Part shown: positions 45,746 through 55,020 of the stretch, in pieces
How the letters are laid out: every line of letters starts with the position of its first letter
How positions within the stretch are numbered: the stretch's first letter is position 1
Assembly (NCBI RefSeq): GCF_900111355.1
Contig: NZ_FOHA01000008.1
Location: forward strand, 47,999-111,998
DNA: 64,000 nucleotides
Direction: 5' to 3'
Source of the DNA: Isobaculum melis
GTDB taxonomy: Bacteria > Bacillota > Bacilli > Lactobacillales > Carnobacteriaceae
Notes under the pieces: generated by a model
What the model saw: only the letters and a program-made list of their open reading frames with translations
What the model was told of the DNA's origin: nothing
Databases searched by the model: none
Position numbers and translations under genes: made by a program

Positions 45746-48700
45746 ATGAAAAAAACAGCACTTTGGAAGGATATCTTCCGTGAAATTTGGCAAACAAAAG
45801 CTAGATTCTTCTCTATCTTTGCGATTATTGCATTAGGTGTAGGCTTCTTTTCAGGAATTAAAGCAACAGGGCCAAATATGTTGGATACAGCCAATCATTA
45901 TTATCAAACCCATCATTTAATGGATTTAAAAGTCCAATCCACTTATGGCTTATCAGAAAAAGAAATGGATTTTTTGAAGGGGCTGCCCGAGGTCAAGGCA
46001 GTAGAAGGAATGTATACGGCTGATTTACTCATGAAGGAAGCGAATGCAACAGCCAAAGTTTATGGCTATGAGAGCAAGGCAACCCTCAATCAATATGAAA
46101 TAGTAGAAGGAAGGCTGCCTGAAAAATCAGGAGAGATTGCACTGGATGACACAAAAATAATGGCGAAGCACTATCAAATAGGTGATACGCTGAGCTTGGA
46201 ATCTGGAGATGAAGCGAAACAACCAATTGCGGATGCCTTAAAAACCACAACTTATCAAGTTGTCGGCTTTGTAAACAGTCCACAATTCATTGAAAATATG
46301 AATCGAGGTAATAGCTCTATTGGAAATGGTACAACGAGTGCCTTTCTAGTCGTTCCTAATGAAGATTTTAATTTACCTGTTTATACAGAAGCCTATTTAA
46401 CCTTTAACGATACAGCGAACTTGGCTGCCTATACGAAAGCCTATGATCAAAAAGTCACTGCTCATCAAACATTTATTGAAGAACAGATTGAACAAATTGG
46501 TAAAGAGCGTTTGGATAGCCTGAAAGTAGAAGCTGAGGAGCAAATCCAAACCAATGAGCAGCAACTAGAAGAGGGGAAAAAGGCACTAGCAGATGCTAAA
46601 ACTCAAATTGAAGCTGCCAATGAGCAGTTAGTTGCAGGGCAAGCGCAATATGAGCAAGGGAAAAATACCTTTGAAGCAGGCATTGCTACAGGTGACCAGC
46701 AAATCAAAGAACAAGCACAATTGCTCACGCAAAAAGAGCAAGAGCTTGCAACAAATCAACAAACAGTTGAAGCAGGTCAAGCGCGTTTAAATGAAGGACA
46801 GGCGGCATTAGATCAGACAAAAGCTGAGAATTTACCTAAAATCGAACAAGGCCAAGCTTTATTGACACAGCTTGACCAGCTACTTGCTTTACCATTAGAT
46901 CAAGTGTCTGCAGCCCAACAACAGCAAGCGATTCAATTAGGTGCCGCATATAGCCCTGACTTAGGCAATCTATTAATGGGCTACTTTAATGGACTGATGA
47001 CACAAGCTGAAGCACGCCAAACAGTTCAAGGGATACAAGCAAACTTAGCTGCTAACGCACAACAGTTTGATACTGCACAAAATGAACTCAATACACAGCA
47101 ACAAGTTCTTGAAAATGGCCGAGCGCAGCTCGCACAAGGCACACAAATGCTGACGGATGGAAAAGTACAATTAGCAGCAGCTAGACAAGAATTAGCTACT
47201 CAAAAGCAAGCCGGATTAGCTTCTCTAGAGACGGCTAAAGCAGAGCTAGCAGATGCAACAGCACAATATCAAACAGGATTAGCCCAATATGAAGCAGAAA
47301 AAGCAACAGGAGAAGCCAAGCTACAAGAAGGAGAGCAAAAATTATCTGAAGCAAAGAAACAAGTTGCCTCAATGGCTCTGCCAAAATATTATGTATTTGA
47401 TCGTAGTATCCAGCCTGGCTATTTAGAATTCAATGATAATGCTGACCGAATTACCTCCTTATCAACCGCTTTCCCAGTCTTCTTTTTCCTCATTGCGGCG
47501 TTAGTCAGCTTAACCACAATGACACGAATGGTGGAAGAACAACGCTTACAAATTGGGACATTAAAAGCATTAGGTTATGGAAATGGAGACATTCTGAAAA
47601 AGTTTTTAGTTTATGCTTCTGTAGCGAGTATTGCAGCATCCGTAGTGGGACTGCTAGTAGGCTTTAATCTTTTCCCAACCGTCATTTTTAATGCCTATAG
47701 CACACTCTATAATTTACCAAGTGTTCGGATTCATTATTATGCATCCTATGCCATTTTATCTTTGCTTGTGGCCTTAATTTGTACAACAGCTACGGTTTTT
47801 GTTACCGTTCGTGTTGAGTTAAGAGCAAATGCTGCTTCCTTAATGCGTCCTAAAGCACCAAAAAGTGGCCAACGTATTTTATTAGAACGCATCGGTTTTA
47901 TTTGGAATCGTTTAAGCTTTGCACAAAAGGTAACCGCTCGGAATTTATTTAGATATAAACAACGGATGTTTATGACCATCTTAGGTGTAGCAGGTTGTAC
48001 CGCTTTAATTCTAACAGGATTTGGCTTACGTGATTCGATTGGAGATGTCGCACCTTTACAATTTGGAAAAGTCATGCAGTATCAACTAGCAGTTGGCTTA
48101 AATGATCAGGCAACCAATGATGAGAAAACAGACTATGAACAGTTGATTACCAAGCATCAAGACATTACTGGTACACTAAAAGTGGCACAGGAAAAAGTGA
48201 AAACAACTAAGAAAAATGGTAAGATTCAAGATGTAACCTTATTTGTTCCAGAAACAGCCAAAGATTTAAAACAATTTGTTGCACTTGAAAATCGCAAAAC
48301 AGGAAAGCCGATCAAAATTGAAGAAAATGGCGCAGTCATTACTGAGAAATTAGCAAAAATGTATCAAGTTAAAGTTGGGGACAAGCTAAAAATAGTAGAT
48401 ACTAATAATGAAGAATATAACATTCCAATCACAGGTATCACGGAAAACTATGTACAGCATTATCTTTATTTAACCCCAGAAACTTATCAAACAATTTTTG
48501 GACAACAACCGACTTATAATACAGAGCTATTAACCTATTCAAAAGAAAATAAAGAATGGGAAGATCAGCTAGGAGAATCCCTTTTACAACAGCCATATGT
48601 TGTCGGTACACACTTTATTAGTCAGCTAAGTGGTGCCTTAGATGATACAATGTCTAGCATGAATATCGTAATTATGGTACTCATTGTTTCAGCAGCAGCA

Positions 48701-49060
48701 TTAGCCTTTGTTGTCTTATATAATTTAACCAATATCAACGTTTCAGAGCGTGTTCGAGAGCTATCAACCATTAAAGTTTTAGGCTTTTATGATAGCGAAG
48801 TAACCGCCTATATTTACCGAGAAAATATTTTACTCAGTGTTTTTGGGATTATTTTTGGGTTAATCATGGGCATTGGTCTACATCGATTTGTCTTAACCAC
48901 AGCTGAAGTAGATATTGCGATGTTTAGTCCAGTCATTAGATGGTGGAGCTATCTCTTAGCGAGTGCTTTAACTTTATTATTTACCTTGATTGTGATGTGG
49001 GTGATGCACTTTAAGTTGAAGAAAATCGATATGATTGAAGCGTTAAAAGCTGTTGAATAA
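45746..49060 (+). CDS. Large FtsX-type ABC permease with extracellular coiled coil
   Basis: A 1104-residue permease. An N-terminal membrane segment (ARFFSIFAIIALGVGFFSG) and a MacB-like periplasmic-type domain (to about 240) are followed by a long coiled coil from about 250 to 555, rich in Glu/Ala/Gln repeats such as LADAKTQIEAANEQLVAGQ. Three membrane segments follow (near 578, 630 and 675), then one segment at 750, a second outer domain, and the last FtsX block (from 985). It pairs with the preceding ATPase. This architecture is common in Lactobacillales; the substrate is unknown. A GTG at 45743 is an alternative start. Confidence 0.9.
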   Translation: MKKTALWKDIFREIWQTKARFFSIFAIIALGVGFFSGIKATGPNMLDTANHYYQTHHLMDLKVQSTYGLSEKEMDFLKGLPEVKAVEGMYTADLLMKEANATAKVYGYESKATLNQYEIVEGRLPEKSGEIALDDTKIMAKHYQIGDTLSLESGDEAKQPIADALKTTTYQVVGFVNSPQFIENMNRGNSSIGNGTTSAFLVVPNEDFNLPVYTEAYLTFNDTANLAAYTKAYDQKVTAHQTFIEEQIEQIGKERLDSLKVEAEEQIQTNEQQLEEGKKALADAKTQIEAANEQLVAGQAQYEQGKNTFEAGIATGDQQIKEQAQLLTQKEQELATNQQTVEAGQARLNEGQAALDQTKAENLPKIEQGQALLTQLDQLLALPLDQVSAAQQQQAIQLGAAYSPDLGNLLMGYFNGLMTQAEARQTVQGIQANLAANAQQFDTAQNELNTQQQVLENGRAQLAQGTQMLTDGKVQLAAARQELATQKQAGLASLETAKAELADATAQYQTGLAQYEAEKATGEAKLQEGEQKLSEAKKQVASMALPKYYVFDRSIQPGYLEFNDNADRITSLSTAFPVFFFLIAALVSLTTMTRMVEEQRLQIGTLKALGYGNGDILKKFLVYASVASIAASVVGLLVGFNLFPTVIFNAYSTLYNLPSVRIHYYASYAILSLLVALICTTATVFVTVRVELRANAASLMRPKAPKSGQRILLERIGFIWNRLSFAQKVTARNLFRYKQRMFMTILGVAGCTALILTGFGLRDSIGDVAPLQFGKVMQYQLAVGLNDQATNDEKTDYEQLITKHQDITGTLKVAQEKVKTTKKNGKIQDVTLFVPETAKDLKQFVALENRKTGKPIKIEENGAVITEKLAKMYQVKVGDKLKIVDTNNEEYNIPITGITENYVQHYLYLTPETYQTIFGQQPTYNTELLTYSKENKEWEDQLGESLLQQPYVVGTHFISQLSGALDDTMSSMNIVIMVLIVSAAALAFVVLYNLTNINVSERVRELSTIKVLGFYDSEVTAYIYRENILLSVFGIIFGLIMGIGLHRFVLTTAEVDIAMFSPVIRWWSYLLASALTLLFTLIVMWVMHFKLKKIDMIEALKAVE

Positions 49061-49070
49061 GATTTTAATC

Positions 49071-49118
49071 AAAACGCCTAAAATGCGGGAAATTTCCGAT
49101 TTTAGGCGTTTTCTTTTT
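49071..49118 (+). terminator. Terminator of the FtsX transporter operon
   Basis: AAAACGCCTAAAAT pairs with ATTTTAGGCGTTTT; an inner CGG/CCG stem and a T-rich tail follow. Confidence 0.92.
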
Positions 49119-49407
49119 TGAGCAAGGAGATGACCAAAGTTTCAAGCTATTTTGCGGTAGAATGCCAGTAAATAAGTGCTAAAACAACTTTTTATTTTCT
49201 GTAATAATTTTGTCACAATTAGCTAAAAATCCATTTTACGGATGACGATATTACTTCCATTTTCTGTGAGAATTGGTATAGTAAAGATAAGCTGAAACAA
49301 GGGGTGAGGACTTTAGAGTGCTAGTATCTTGTATCTGATAGGAGACAAGATTTAATGTTTCTAAAGGCTAAAAACTGTCGCAGCAAGAAGAAAGAGAGGT
49401 GTGGAAA
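49119..49407. other. Intergenic leader before NfeD/flotillin genes
   Basis: No gene is seen. It holds TATAGT near 49276 as a possible -10 element and a small inverted repeat (CTTGT ... ACAAG) near 49330-49350. It should contain the promoter of the NfeD/flotillin pair. Confidence 0.4.
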
Positions 49408-49926
49408 ATGCTCTGGGGTTATCCATTTGAGACCCTATATATGTATGCATTAATTGGGTGTCTCGTATTAACATTATTGTTATTTTTATTTAGTGGAGTC
49501 TTTGATGCTTTTGATGGACCACTAGATCCAGTAGTTGTTGTTCCATGGCTGGCTTTTATTTCTCTATTTGGCTATATTGGTGAAGCTTATACTTCGTTTG
49601 GAAGTGGGCTGATACTTGGGATTGCAGTTGTCATTGCAAGTATACTCGTCTTTCTCCTAAATTATTATGTGATTTTACCAATGAAAAAAGCAGATGCTAC
49701 CATCTCTGTCTCTGAAAAGGAAATAGAAGGTCGAACAGCAACAGTGATTACACCGATTCCAGAACATGGGATGGGAGAAATTGCAATTGAAAGTGTGACA
49801 GGTAGGATGAATCGCCCAGCAACACTTTATGAGCCGGGAGAAGGTATTCCGGCAGGCGCAAAGGTATTGATTATTGAAATTAAAGAACGTGTTGCTTATG
49901 TCACCGTGTATCGAGATGTTTTTTAA
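49408..49926 (+). CDS. NfeD-like membrane protein (YuaF type)
   Basis: A 172-residue protein with three membrane segments (from MYALIGCLVLTLLLFLFSG to ILVFLLNYYVI) and a C-terminal OB-fold domain (residues about 105-172, with EGRTATVITPIPEHGMGEIA and AKVLIIEIKERVAYV). This is the short NfeD/YuaF layout that accompanies flotillin. ATG 49408 follows GAGAGGTGTGG. It is 20 bases before the flotillin gene. Confidence 0.88.
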   Translation: MLWGYPFETLYMYALIGCLVLTLLLFLFSGVFDAFDGPLDPVVVVPWLAFISLFGYIGEAYTSFGSGLILGIAVVIASILVFLLNYYVILPMKKADATISVSEKEIEGRTATVITPIPEHGMGEIAIESVTGRMNRPATLYEPGEGIPAGAKVLIIEIKERVAYVTVYRDVF

Positions 49927-49946
49927 CAAAAAGGAGAAGATGAAAA

Positions 49947-51404
49947 ATGGATATGTTATATATTTTAATTGGGATTGCAGCTTTAGTTGTGGTGATGATG
50001 TTAATTATTTTTATTTCCAAATACAAAACAGCTAATCCTGATGAAGCCTTAATTGTGAGTGGTAGTTACTTAGGGCGTCGCAATGTTCATAAAGATGACT
50101 CAAATAATAAAATTAAAATTGTTCGTGGTGGCGGTACTTTTGTCTTGCCTGTCTTCCAACGTTCAAATAGAATTAGTTTACTGTCAAGTAAGTTAGATGT
50201 ATCAACACCTGAAGTATACACAGAGCAAGGTGTACCGGTGATGGCGGATGGTACTTCAATTATTAAAATTGGTTCTTCCATTGAAGAAATCGCGACAGCA
50301 GCAGAGCAATTTTTAGGTAAGACCAGAGAAGAATTAGAAAATGAAGCAAGAGAAGTTTTAGAAGGACACTTGCGTTCGATTTTAGGTTCAATGACTGTTG
50401 AGGAAATTTATCAAAATCGTGATAAATTCAGCCAAAGTGTGCAAGAAGTAGCCAGTGTTGATTTGGCAAAAATGGGCTTAATTATTGTCTCATTTACCAT
50501 TAAAGAAGTAAAAGATAAAAATGGTTATTTAGATGCTTTAGGTAAACCAAGAATTGCGCAAGTCAAACGTGATGCAGATATTGCTATTGCAGAAGCGGAT
50601 AAAGAAACGAGAATTAAACGTGCGGAAGCAGAGAAAAGTTCGAAACAAGCCGAGTTAGAGCGAGAAACAGAAGTCGCTGAGGCTGAGAAAGAAAAAGGCT
50701 TAAAATTAGCTAGCTATAAACAAGAACAAGATGTTGCAAAGGCCAAAGCCGACCAAGCTTATGGTTTAGAAAGTGCGATTGCCAAACAACAAGTAACCGA
50801 ACAAGAAATGCAAGTTAAAATTATTGAGCGTCAAAAACAAATTGAATTAGAAGAAAAAGAAATTACTCGTCGTGAGAAACAATATGATTCAGAAGTGAAG
50901 AAAAAAGCTGATGCAGATCGTTATGCATTAGAGCAAGAAGCGCTAGCGAATAAAGCAAGAGAGGTAGCCGAAGCTGAAGCTGAGCAGTTCCGTGTTGAAG
51001 CAATGGCACAAGCAAATGCCAATCAAGTTCGTTTAGAAGGACAAGCGCTAGCTGAAGCGATATTAGCCAAAGGACAAGCAGAAGCTGAGGCAAAAGAAAA
51101 AATTGCAGAAGCCTTCAAACAATATGGCGAAGCAGCTGTTCTTTCAATGGTTATCGAAATGCTACCAAACTTAATGAAAGAAGCTGCGCAACCAATGGGT
51201 AACATCGAAAAAATTACAGTTGTGGATACTGGTCAAGGCGGCGAAGGCAGTGGTGCCAATCGCGTAACCAATTATGCGACCAATTTATTAGCCTCTACCC
51301 AAGAAACCTTAAAAGCAACAACTGGGCTAGATGTCAAAGATATTATCGAAAATTTAGCTAAAAAAGCACCACAAACAATTAAACAGGATATTCACTCAAG
51401 CTAA
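49947..51404 (+). CDS. floT: Flotillin family membrane scaffold protein
   Basis: A 485-residue flotillin. It has an N-terminal membrane anchor (MDMLYILIGIAALVVVMMLI), then a PHB/SPFH domain (about 25-190) and a long helical tail full of Ala/Glu repeats (EAEKEKG, AEAEAEQFRVEA). Flotillins organise lipid microdomains and signalling or secretion complexes. The gene pair with NfeD matches yuaFG of B. subtilis. Repeat copy B follows it and can act as its terminator. Confidence 0.92.
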   Translation: MDMLYILIGIAALVVVMMLIIFISKYKTANPDEALIVSGSYLGRRNVHKDDSNNKIKIVRGGGTFVLPVFQRSNRISLLSSKLDVSTPEVYTEQGVPVMADGTSIIKIGSSIEEIATAAEQFLGKTREELENEAREVLEGHLRSILGSMTVEEIYQNRDKFSQSVQEVASVDLAKMGLIIVSFTIKEVKDKNGYLDALGKPRIAQVKRDADIAIAEADKETRIKRAEAEKSSKQAELERETEVAEAEKEKGLKLASYKQEQDVAKAKADQAYGLESAIAKQQVTEQEMQVKIIERQKQIELEEKEITRREKQYDSEVKKKADADRYALEQEALANKAREVAEAEAEQFRVEAMAQANANQVRLEGQALAEAILAKGQAEAEAKEKIAEAFKQYGEAAVLSMVIEMLPNLMKEAAQPMGNIEKITVVDTGQGGEGSGANRVTNYATNLLASTQETLKATTGLDVKDIIENLAKKAPQTIKQDIHSS

Positions 51405-51415
51405 AAGAATCTGAA

Positions 51416-51490
51416 TTTTGGCCACCGTTTATGGAAGTAATTTATGTGGTCGGAACAAAACTTTTGAGTTTTGTTCCGACCATTTTTATA
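51416..51490 (+). repeat. Lead box plus hairpin repeat, copy B
   Basis: The lead box TTTTGGCCACCGTTTATGGA (51416-51435) and AGTAATTTATGT precede a perfect 15-bp hairpin with loop TTTG (51448-51481) and ATTTTT. It can end the flotillin transcript. Confidence 0.8.
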
Positions 51491-51508
51491 TCCAAAGGAG
51501 GAATAGAG

Positions 51509-52183
51509 ATGAACGCATCAACCTGGCAAGCAGCAGAAACCTGGTATGAATCCCATGTATTACTATGGCTTATTTTAATAGTGATTTCAATATTTGGTTT
51601 ATTATTTGTTTTATTTTATCGAGAAAGAAAACATGCAAAAAAATGGCGCCTCTTTTTTTGTCTAAGTTTGATTATATCTGGATTCTGGACAACTTTTCAA
51701 AGTATCAAGTATCAGTCCTATCTGGATTTAGTGACAAAGGTAAGCATGCAAATCCGTGATCGGAAAATGGGACCATTAGGCTATCAGTATTATCAAAAAA
51801 ATGATAAAGAATTCTATACGAGATTGTACCTTCCTGATAAAATCCGGGCATTGCCTTTTTATCAAGAAGCCACTGTTCGTTATCCAATTACATATTTAGG
51901 GAAAAACCATGACAGCCATTATTTTAGTTATCAAGAGCAAATTTTCAGAGAAAGAAAATTTGTTACCTTTTCACTTGATGTCACAGAAACGGAATTACTT
52001 GGTAGCCAGTTTATTTTAGCTGATGAGGACTATCAATCAATCGGTTTTTTCTCTCCAAAATCTATTTATTATAAAGAGATTTTAGTGAATCAATCAGAGC
52101 AGGGAAAAGAATATGAGGTTCCCTATGGTGAATTAAAAGCAGGACATAAAATCTTTAACGACTGGATTTTCGCATCAAACTAA
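51509..52183 (+). CDS. Membrane protein, unknown function
   Basis: A 224-residue protein with two membrane segments near the N terminus (LLWLILIVISIFGLLFVLF and WRLFFCLSLIISGFWTTF) and an extracytoplasmic domain rich in Tyr and Phe (for example YQYYQKNDKEFYTRLYLPDK). I do not recognise the family. ATG 51509 follows AAAGGAGG; the longer frame upstream runs through repeat copy B and is rejected. Confidence 0.65.
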   Translation: MNASTWQAAETWYESHVLLWLILIVISIFGLLFVLFYRERKHAKKWRLFFCLSLIISGFWTTFQSIKYQSYLDLVTKVSMQIRDRKMGPLGYQYYQKNDKEFYTRLYLPDKIRALPFYQEATVRYPITYLGKNHDSHYFSYQEQIFRERKFVTFSLDVTETELLGSQFILADEDYQSIGFFSPKSIYYKEILVNQSEQGKEYEVPYGELKAGHKIFNDWIFASN

Positions 52184-52206
52184 AGGAAAAATAAGGTGGA
52201 GACAAA

Positions 52207-52295
52207 AGTCGTTAAGGCTTGAGAAATTGGAGGAAAATCCAACCAATACGCTTTTTGTATTTGTTGGATTTTTTGAAATTTCCGAAAAGCCTGAC
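52207..52295. repeat. Long imperfect inverted repeat
   Basis: AAAAGTC, AGGCTT, AAATT, AAATCCAAC and CAATAC on the left find matching complements on the right up to GACTTTT, around a GCTTTTT loop. The arms are about 40 bases, imperfect. It lies directly before repeat copy C. Confidence 0.6.
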
Positions 52296-52386
52296 TTTTG
52301 GCCACCGTCTATAGAGGTAATTTATGTTTTTTAGAAGTAATTTAAAGGGCTAGACAAAACGTTAACGTTTTGTCTAGCCCTTGTTT
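52296..52386 (+). repeat. Lead box plus hairpin repeat, copy C
   Basis: The lead box TTTTGGCCACCGTCTATAGA (52296-52315) is followed by a second, partly repeated TAGAAGTAATTT and a perfect 15-bp hairpin with loop TTAA (52347-52380). The stem base differs from copies A, B and D. Confidence 0.8.
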
Positions 52387-52426
52387 TCCTTTAGCTATTA
52401 AAAAGCTTAATCTTCTTTTAAATCTT

Positions 52427-52951
52427 CTATTTCTTTTTTTCTTCTGCTTTCTTGATCTCCACTACCTTATCAGCCTCAGGGGTAGGAATCAAATAATTGA
52501 CACAAATGGCAATAAATGAACCGATAAAGGTATCGACAACACGTTCTACGACATAAATGATGCTTTGATCACTTGAGATGGTAAAGATAATAATCAGACA
52601 GCATGAAACTGCACCGATAATCCCATCATTATAATTTAGTCCGTCACAAATAACAATTAATAAGATAATGGCAATTGGAACCCCAACTACTTGTAAAAGT
52701 AGTGAGTCGCCTAGGTTTCTGGAAATTAATGTATAGAGTAGTGCAACAATTCCGCCGATTGTATTGCCTAGTGTACGATTTTTCCCAAATTGTACGGTTT
52801 TTTCTAAATCTGTTCGAAGCGCAAAGACTGCTGATAAACAAGCAATCATTGGTGTCCCACGACCCAATAAAGCAAAAATTAAAATACAACTTGCAACAGC
52901 TACACCTGTTTTAAACGTGCGCATACCGATTCTAAATTGACCAAACTGCAT
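52427..52951 (-). CDS. Aromatic acid exporter (ArAE/FUSC-like) membrane protein
   Basis: A 174-residue protein with four membrane segments and the family N-terminal motif (FRIGMRTFKTGVAVA, then LRTDLEKTVQFGKNRTLGNTIG). This matches the short ArAE_1/DUF939 (YgaE/YqjA) proteins. The usual longer cytosolic domain is absent; it ends in a short charged tail (EIKKAEEKKK). AAAGGATTT precedes the ATG. Confidence 0.82.
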   Translation of the reverse strand: MQFGQFRIGMRTFKTGVAVASCILIFALLGRGTPMIACLSAVFALRTDLEKTVQFGKNRTLGNTIGGIVALLYTLISRNLGDSLLLQVVGVPIAIILLIVICDGLNYNDGIIGAVSCCLIIIFTISSDQSIIYVVERVVDTFIGSFIAICVNYLIPTPEADKVVEIKKAEEKKK

Positions 52952-53045
52952 AATAAAGAAATCCTTTCTTTATCTTATTTACCTCATAATCATAGCTCAA
53001 ATGGCTCTTTTTTTCAAATGAGATTAGCAAAAAAATCAAAAATAA

Positions 53046-53418
53046 GGTACGAGATAAAACTTTTCAGCTTTATCTCGTACCCTTTATTGTTTCTAAAAAA
53101 CATAAATTACCTCTGTAAACGGTGGTCAAAAGGAGTGTTCGGTCTGCAATTGCTAAGAGTCACTGCGAATATAAGTGAGTAGATGATGGTTGGTATCTAC
53201 TACGCTACGCTTCGATCACAACAAATTTAATAAGGATCAGAGTTGAACAAGTTCGATCTGTATCATGCTTCTTCTGTATTATGCTTCTAAGGAAAGAAAA
53301 TAAGGATCAGAGTTGAACCATGTTCAATCTGTATCATGTTTCTAAGGATTAAAATCCTAAGAAGCATGACAAGAAGCATGACAAGAAGCATGACAAGAAG
53401 TATGACAAGAAGCATGAC
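53046..53418 (-). repeat. Composite intergenic repeat, copy D
   Basis: Read on the minus strand it has the order of copy A: a hairpin region (from 53418), the TGTTGTGATCGAAGCG-type block, the GCAATTGCAGACCGAAC spacer, the lead box near 53131-53101 and a 16-bp hairpin (53046-53081). The stem has a G-U wobble only in the minus-strand RNA, so that strand is the functional one. A ~45-bp block (AAGGATCAGAGTTGAAC) is doubled, at about 53233 and 53303. Confidence 0.75.
53359..53418. repeat. Five tandem 12-bp repeats
   Basis: AAGAAGCATGAC stands five times in a row; the fourth unit has TATGAC in place of CATGAC. It expands an arm of the hairpin seen in repeat copy A. Confidence 0.9.
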
Positions 53419-53544
53419 AATACTAGAGCTGAAGGGATTGGTGCTCGAACCTAAATATTTTTTGGTTCAGCTTCTATTTTAAATGATAGGTAAAGAATTA
53501 GAAAGATTGAGTCTTATTTTCAACTGAGCATAGTAGTAAATCTT

Positions 53545-55020
53545 TTACATATGGGGCATTCTCTTCTTTAACTTTTCATTATTGATACGAATGATTTGAT
53601 TGCCTAAAGATTCCCAATCAGAAGCAAGAGGCAAAGTGTTCCAAATGAGTGTTTTACAATGAATATTTGGTAAAAGGATATCGGATAAATAGATATCTGT
53701 TTGTTTAGATAAGTAACGTTCTATTCGGATGTTAAAGAATTTAAATAATTTTATTTTTTCACCAATAAAGTGATTGTAGATAGGACCAGATGAAAAATCA
53801 ACACAAATATGAATGGCTTCGTTAAAATAAGTATTCGGAATTATTTGAATCAATGCAAATAGATAGTCGTGAAGAAGACAGTCTTTATGAGGTTCTTCTA
53901 AATCACTTATTTGATTAGATAATGTTGAAATAAATAAGGTTGAAAATGCGTGAAAGTCTGGATAACATTCCTTAATAAACGGGTCATTTATTTTAAAATA
54001 AGACTTTAAATAAAAGGGTCTAATAAAAATAAAAGCATAATTAATTCTAAAAATTTCTTTTTCTAATGCTGTCGTTAACTTTTGAGATAAGGGCTTTTTA
54101 AAGTATTGTGTGAAACTATCAAAAAAGAGAAGTGTCATGCTTTCAATTTTAAGAAAAACATTATTTTTTTTGAAAAGAATATTTTCTTTATCAACCATTA
54201 TTAATTTTTCGGAAATTAAGAATATTTGTAAAAATTGCGTTTCTGACTGAATGAAATCATCATTCATGGTTGTATGCTCTTTAAAAAAATCATTGATTGC
54301 TAAAGTAAAAGACGACTCATTTTGTAGAGTAAATGCTTCATCCTCTGTAAATGAAACATGGTGTTGTTGGTAGATTCTTTCAAAAGTAATCGCTGAGAAA
54401 AAAGTTAATTTTAATAATTGTGTTTCAGAAAGTTTCGTTGTAAGCAGCCCTTGTATCAATTGTGTAAATTGAGTCACAATCTTTTCAATAGTTGAACTAA
54501 AAGGATAAGAGAGCCCATTAAAACTAGTGAAATAAATTTGAAACAATAAAAAACGTACAGTGGATTCTTGTCCCGTGAAAGATAAATCCGAAGTAATCTG
54601 AATGCCATGCTTTTTTAATTCTTCTTCTATTTCTATTTTTAAAAGATACGCTTTCGAAAAGCTAATAAATTGTTGCTTTGCAAATGATTCTAGTGAAGTC
54701 AGGGATTTTTTGAAAATGGTGTCAAAAAGTTTAAAAGAAATAGAATCATTTATATAGTACCAAGAAAGCTTATGGAGAGAATCAGTTTCACTAAGTACTA
54801 ATGTAGCCTTTTTTTCCTGTAACTGAATGGTTAAATTCTGTATTTTATAAGTTTCAATATCAGCAGCAATACCTTTAATCGCTTTTGTAACTAAAAATTC
54901 TGATAAATTTAAATCTTTTATGATATCAACAATATTTGCTGTCTTTGATTCACAAAATATTAAGTAAGATAGCACACTTAATTTTTGGTTGCTTTGTTTT
55001 TCTAATAAAAAATTAATCAT
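53545..55020 (-). CDS. Mga-like / AtxA-like transcription regulator
   Basis: A 491-residue protein. The N-terminal part (SVLSYLIFCESKTANIVDII, then LSEFLVTKAIKGIAADIETY) looks like the paired winged helix-turn-helix of Mga-type regulators. The following region (about 75-400) resembles the PRD-like helices, and the end resembles a EIIB-like domain. It is divergent from the WxL operon and probably controls it, as such regulators do at other WxL loci. AAGGAGA precedes the ATG. Confidence 0.78.
   Translation of the reverse strand: MINFLLEKQSNQKLSVLSYLIFCESKTANIVDIIKDLNLSEFLVTKAIKGIAADIETYKIQNLTIQLQEKKATLVLSETDSLHKLSWYYINDSISFKLFDTIFKKSLTSLESFAKQQFISFSKAYLLKIEIEEELKKHGIQITSDLSFTGQESTVRFLLFQIYFTSFNGLSYPFSSTIEKIVTQFTQLIQGLLTTKLSETQLLKLTFFSAITFERIYQQHHVSFTEDEAFTLQNESSFTLAINDFFKEHTTMNDDFIQSETQFLQIFLISEKLIMVDKENILFKKNNVFLKIESMTLLFFDSFTQYFKKPLSQKLTTALEKEIFRINYAFIFIRPFYLKSYFKINDPFIKECYPDFHAFSTLFISTLSNQISDLEEPHKDCLLHDYLFALIQIIPNTYFNEAIHICVDFSSGPIYNHFIGEKIKLFKFFNIRIERYLSKQTDIYLSDILLPNIHCKTLIWNTLPLASDWESLGNQIIRINNEKLKKRMPHM

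Larger units (their letters stand above)
52952..53544. other. Repeat-rich intergenic region
   Basis: No gene is seen. It holds composite repeat copy D (53046-53418) and, near 53480-53544, AT-rich DNA before the stop of the Mga-like gene. Confidence 0.6.

Noticed and set aside
47746..48075. Minus-strand frame of 109 codons
   Set aside because: It lies inside the FtsX permease gene and has no ribosome site or family look.
51431..51508. Longer start for the 224-residue membrane protein
   Set aside because: The added residues come from repeat copy B and its hairpin; AAAGGAGG supports ATG 51509.
53359..53418. CRISPR array
   Set aside because: The units are 12 bp and adjacent without spacers, and no cas gene is present.
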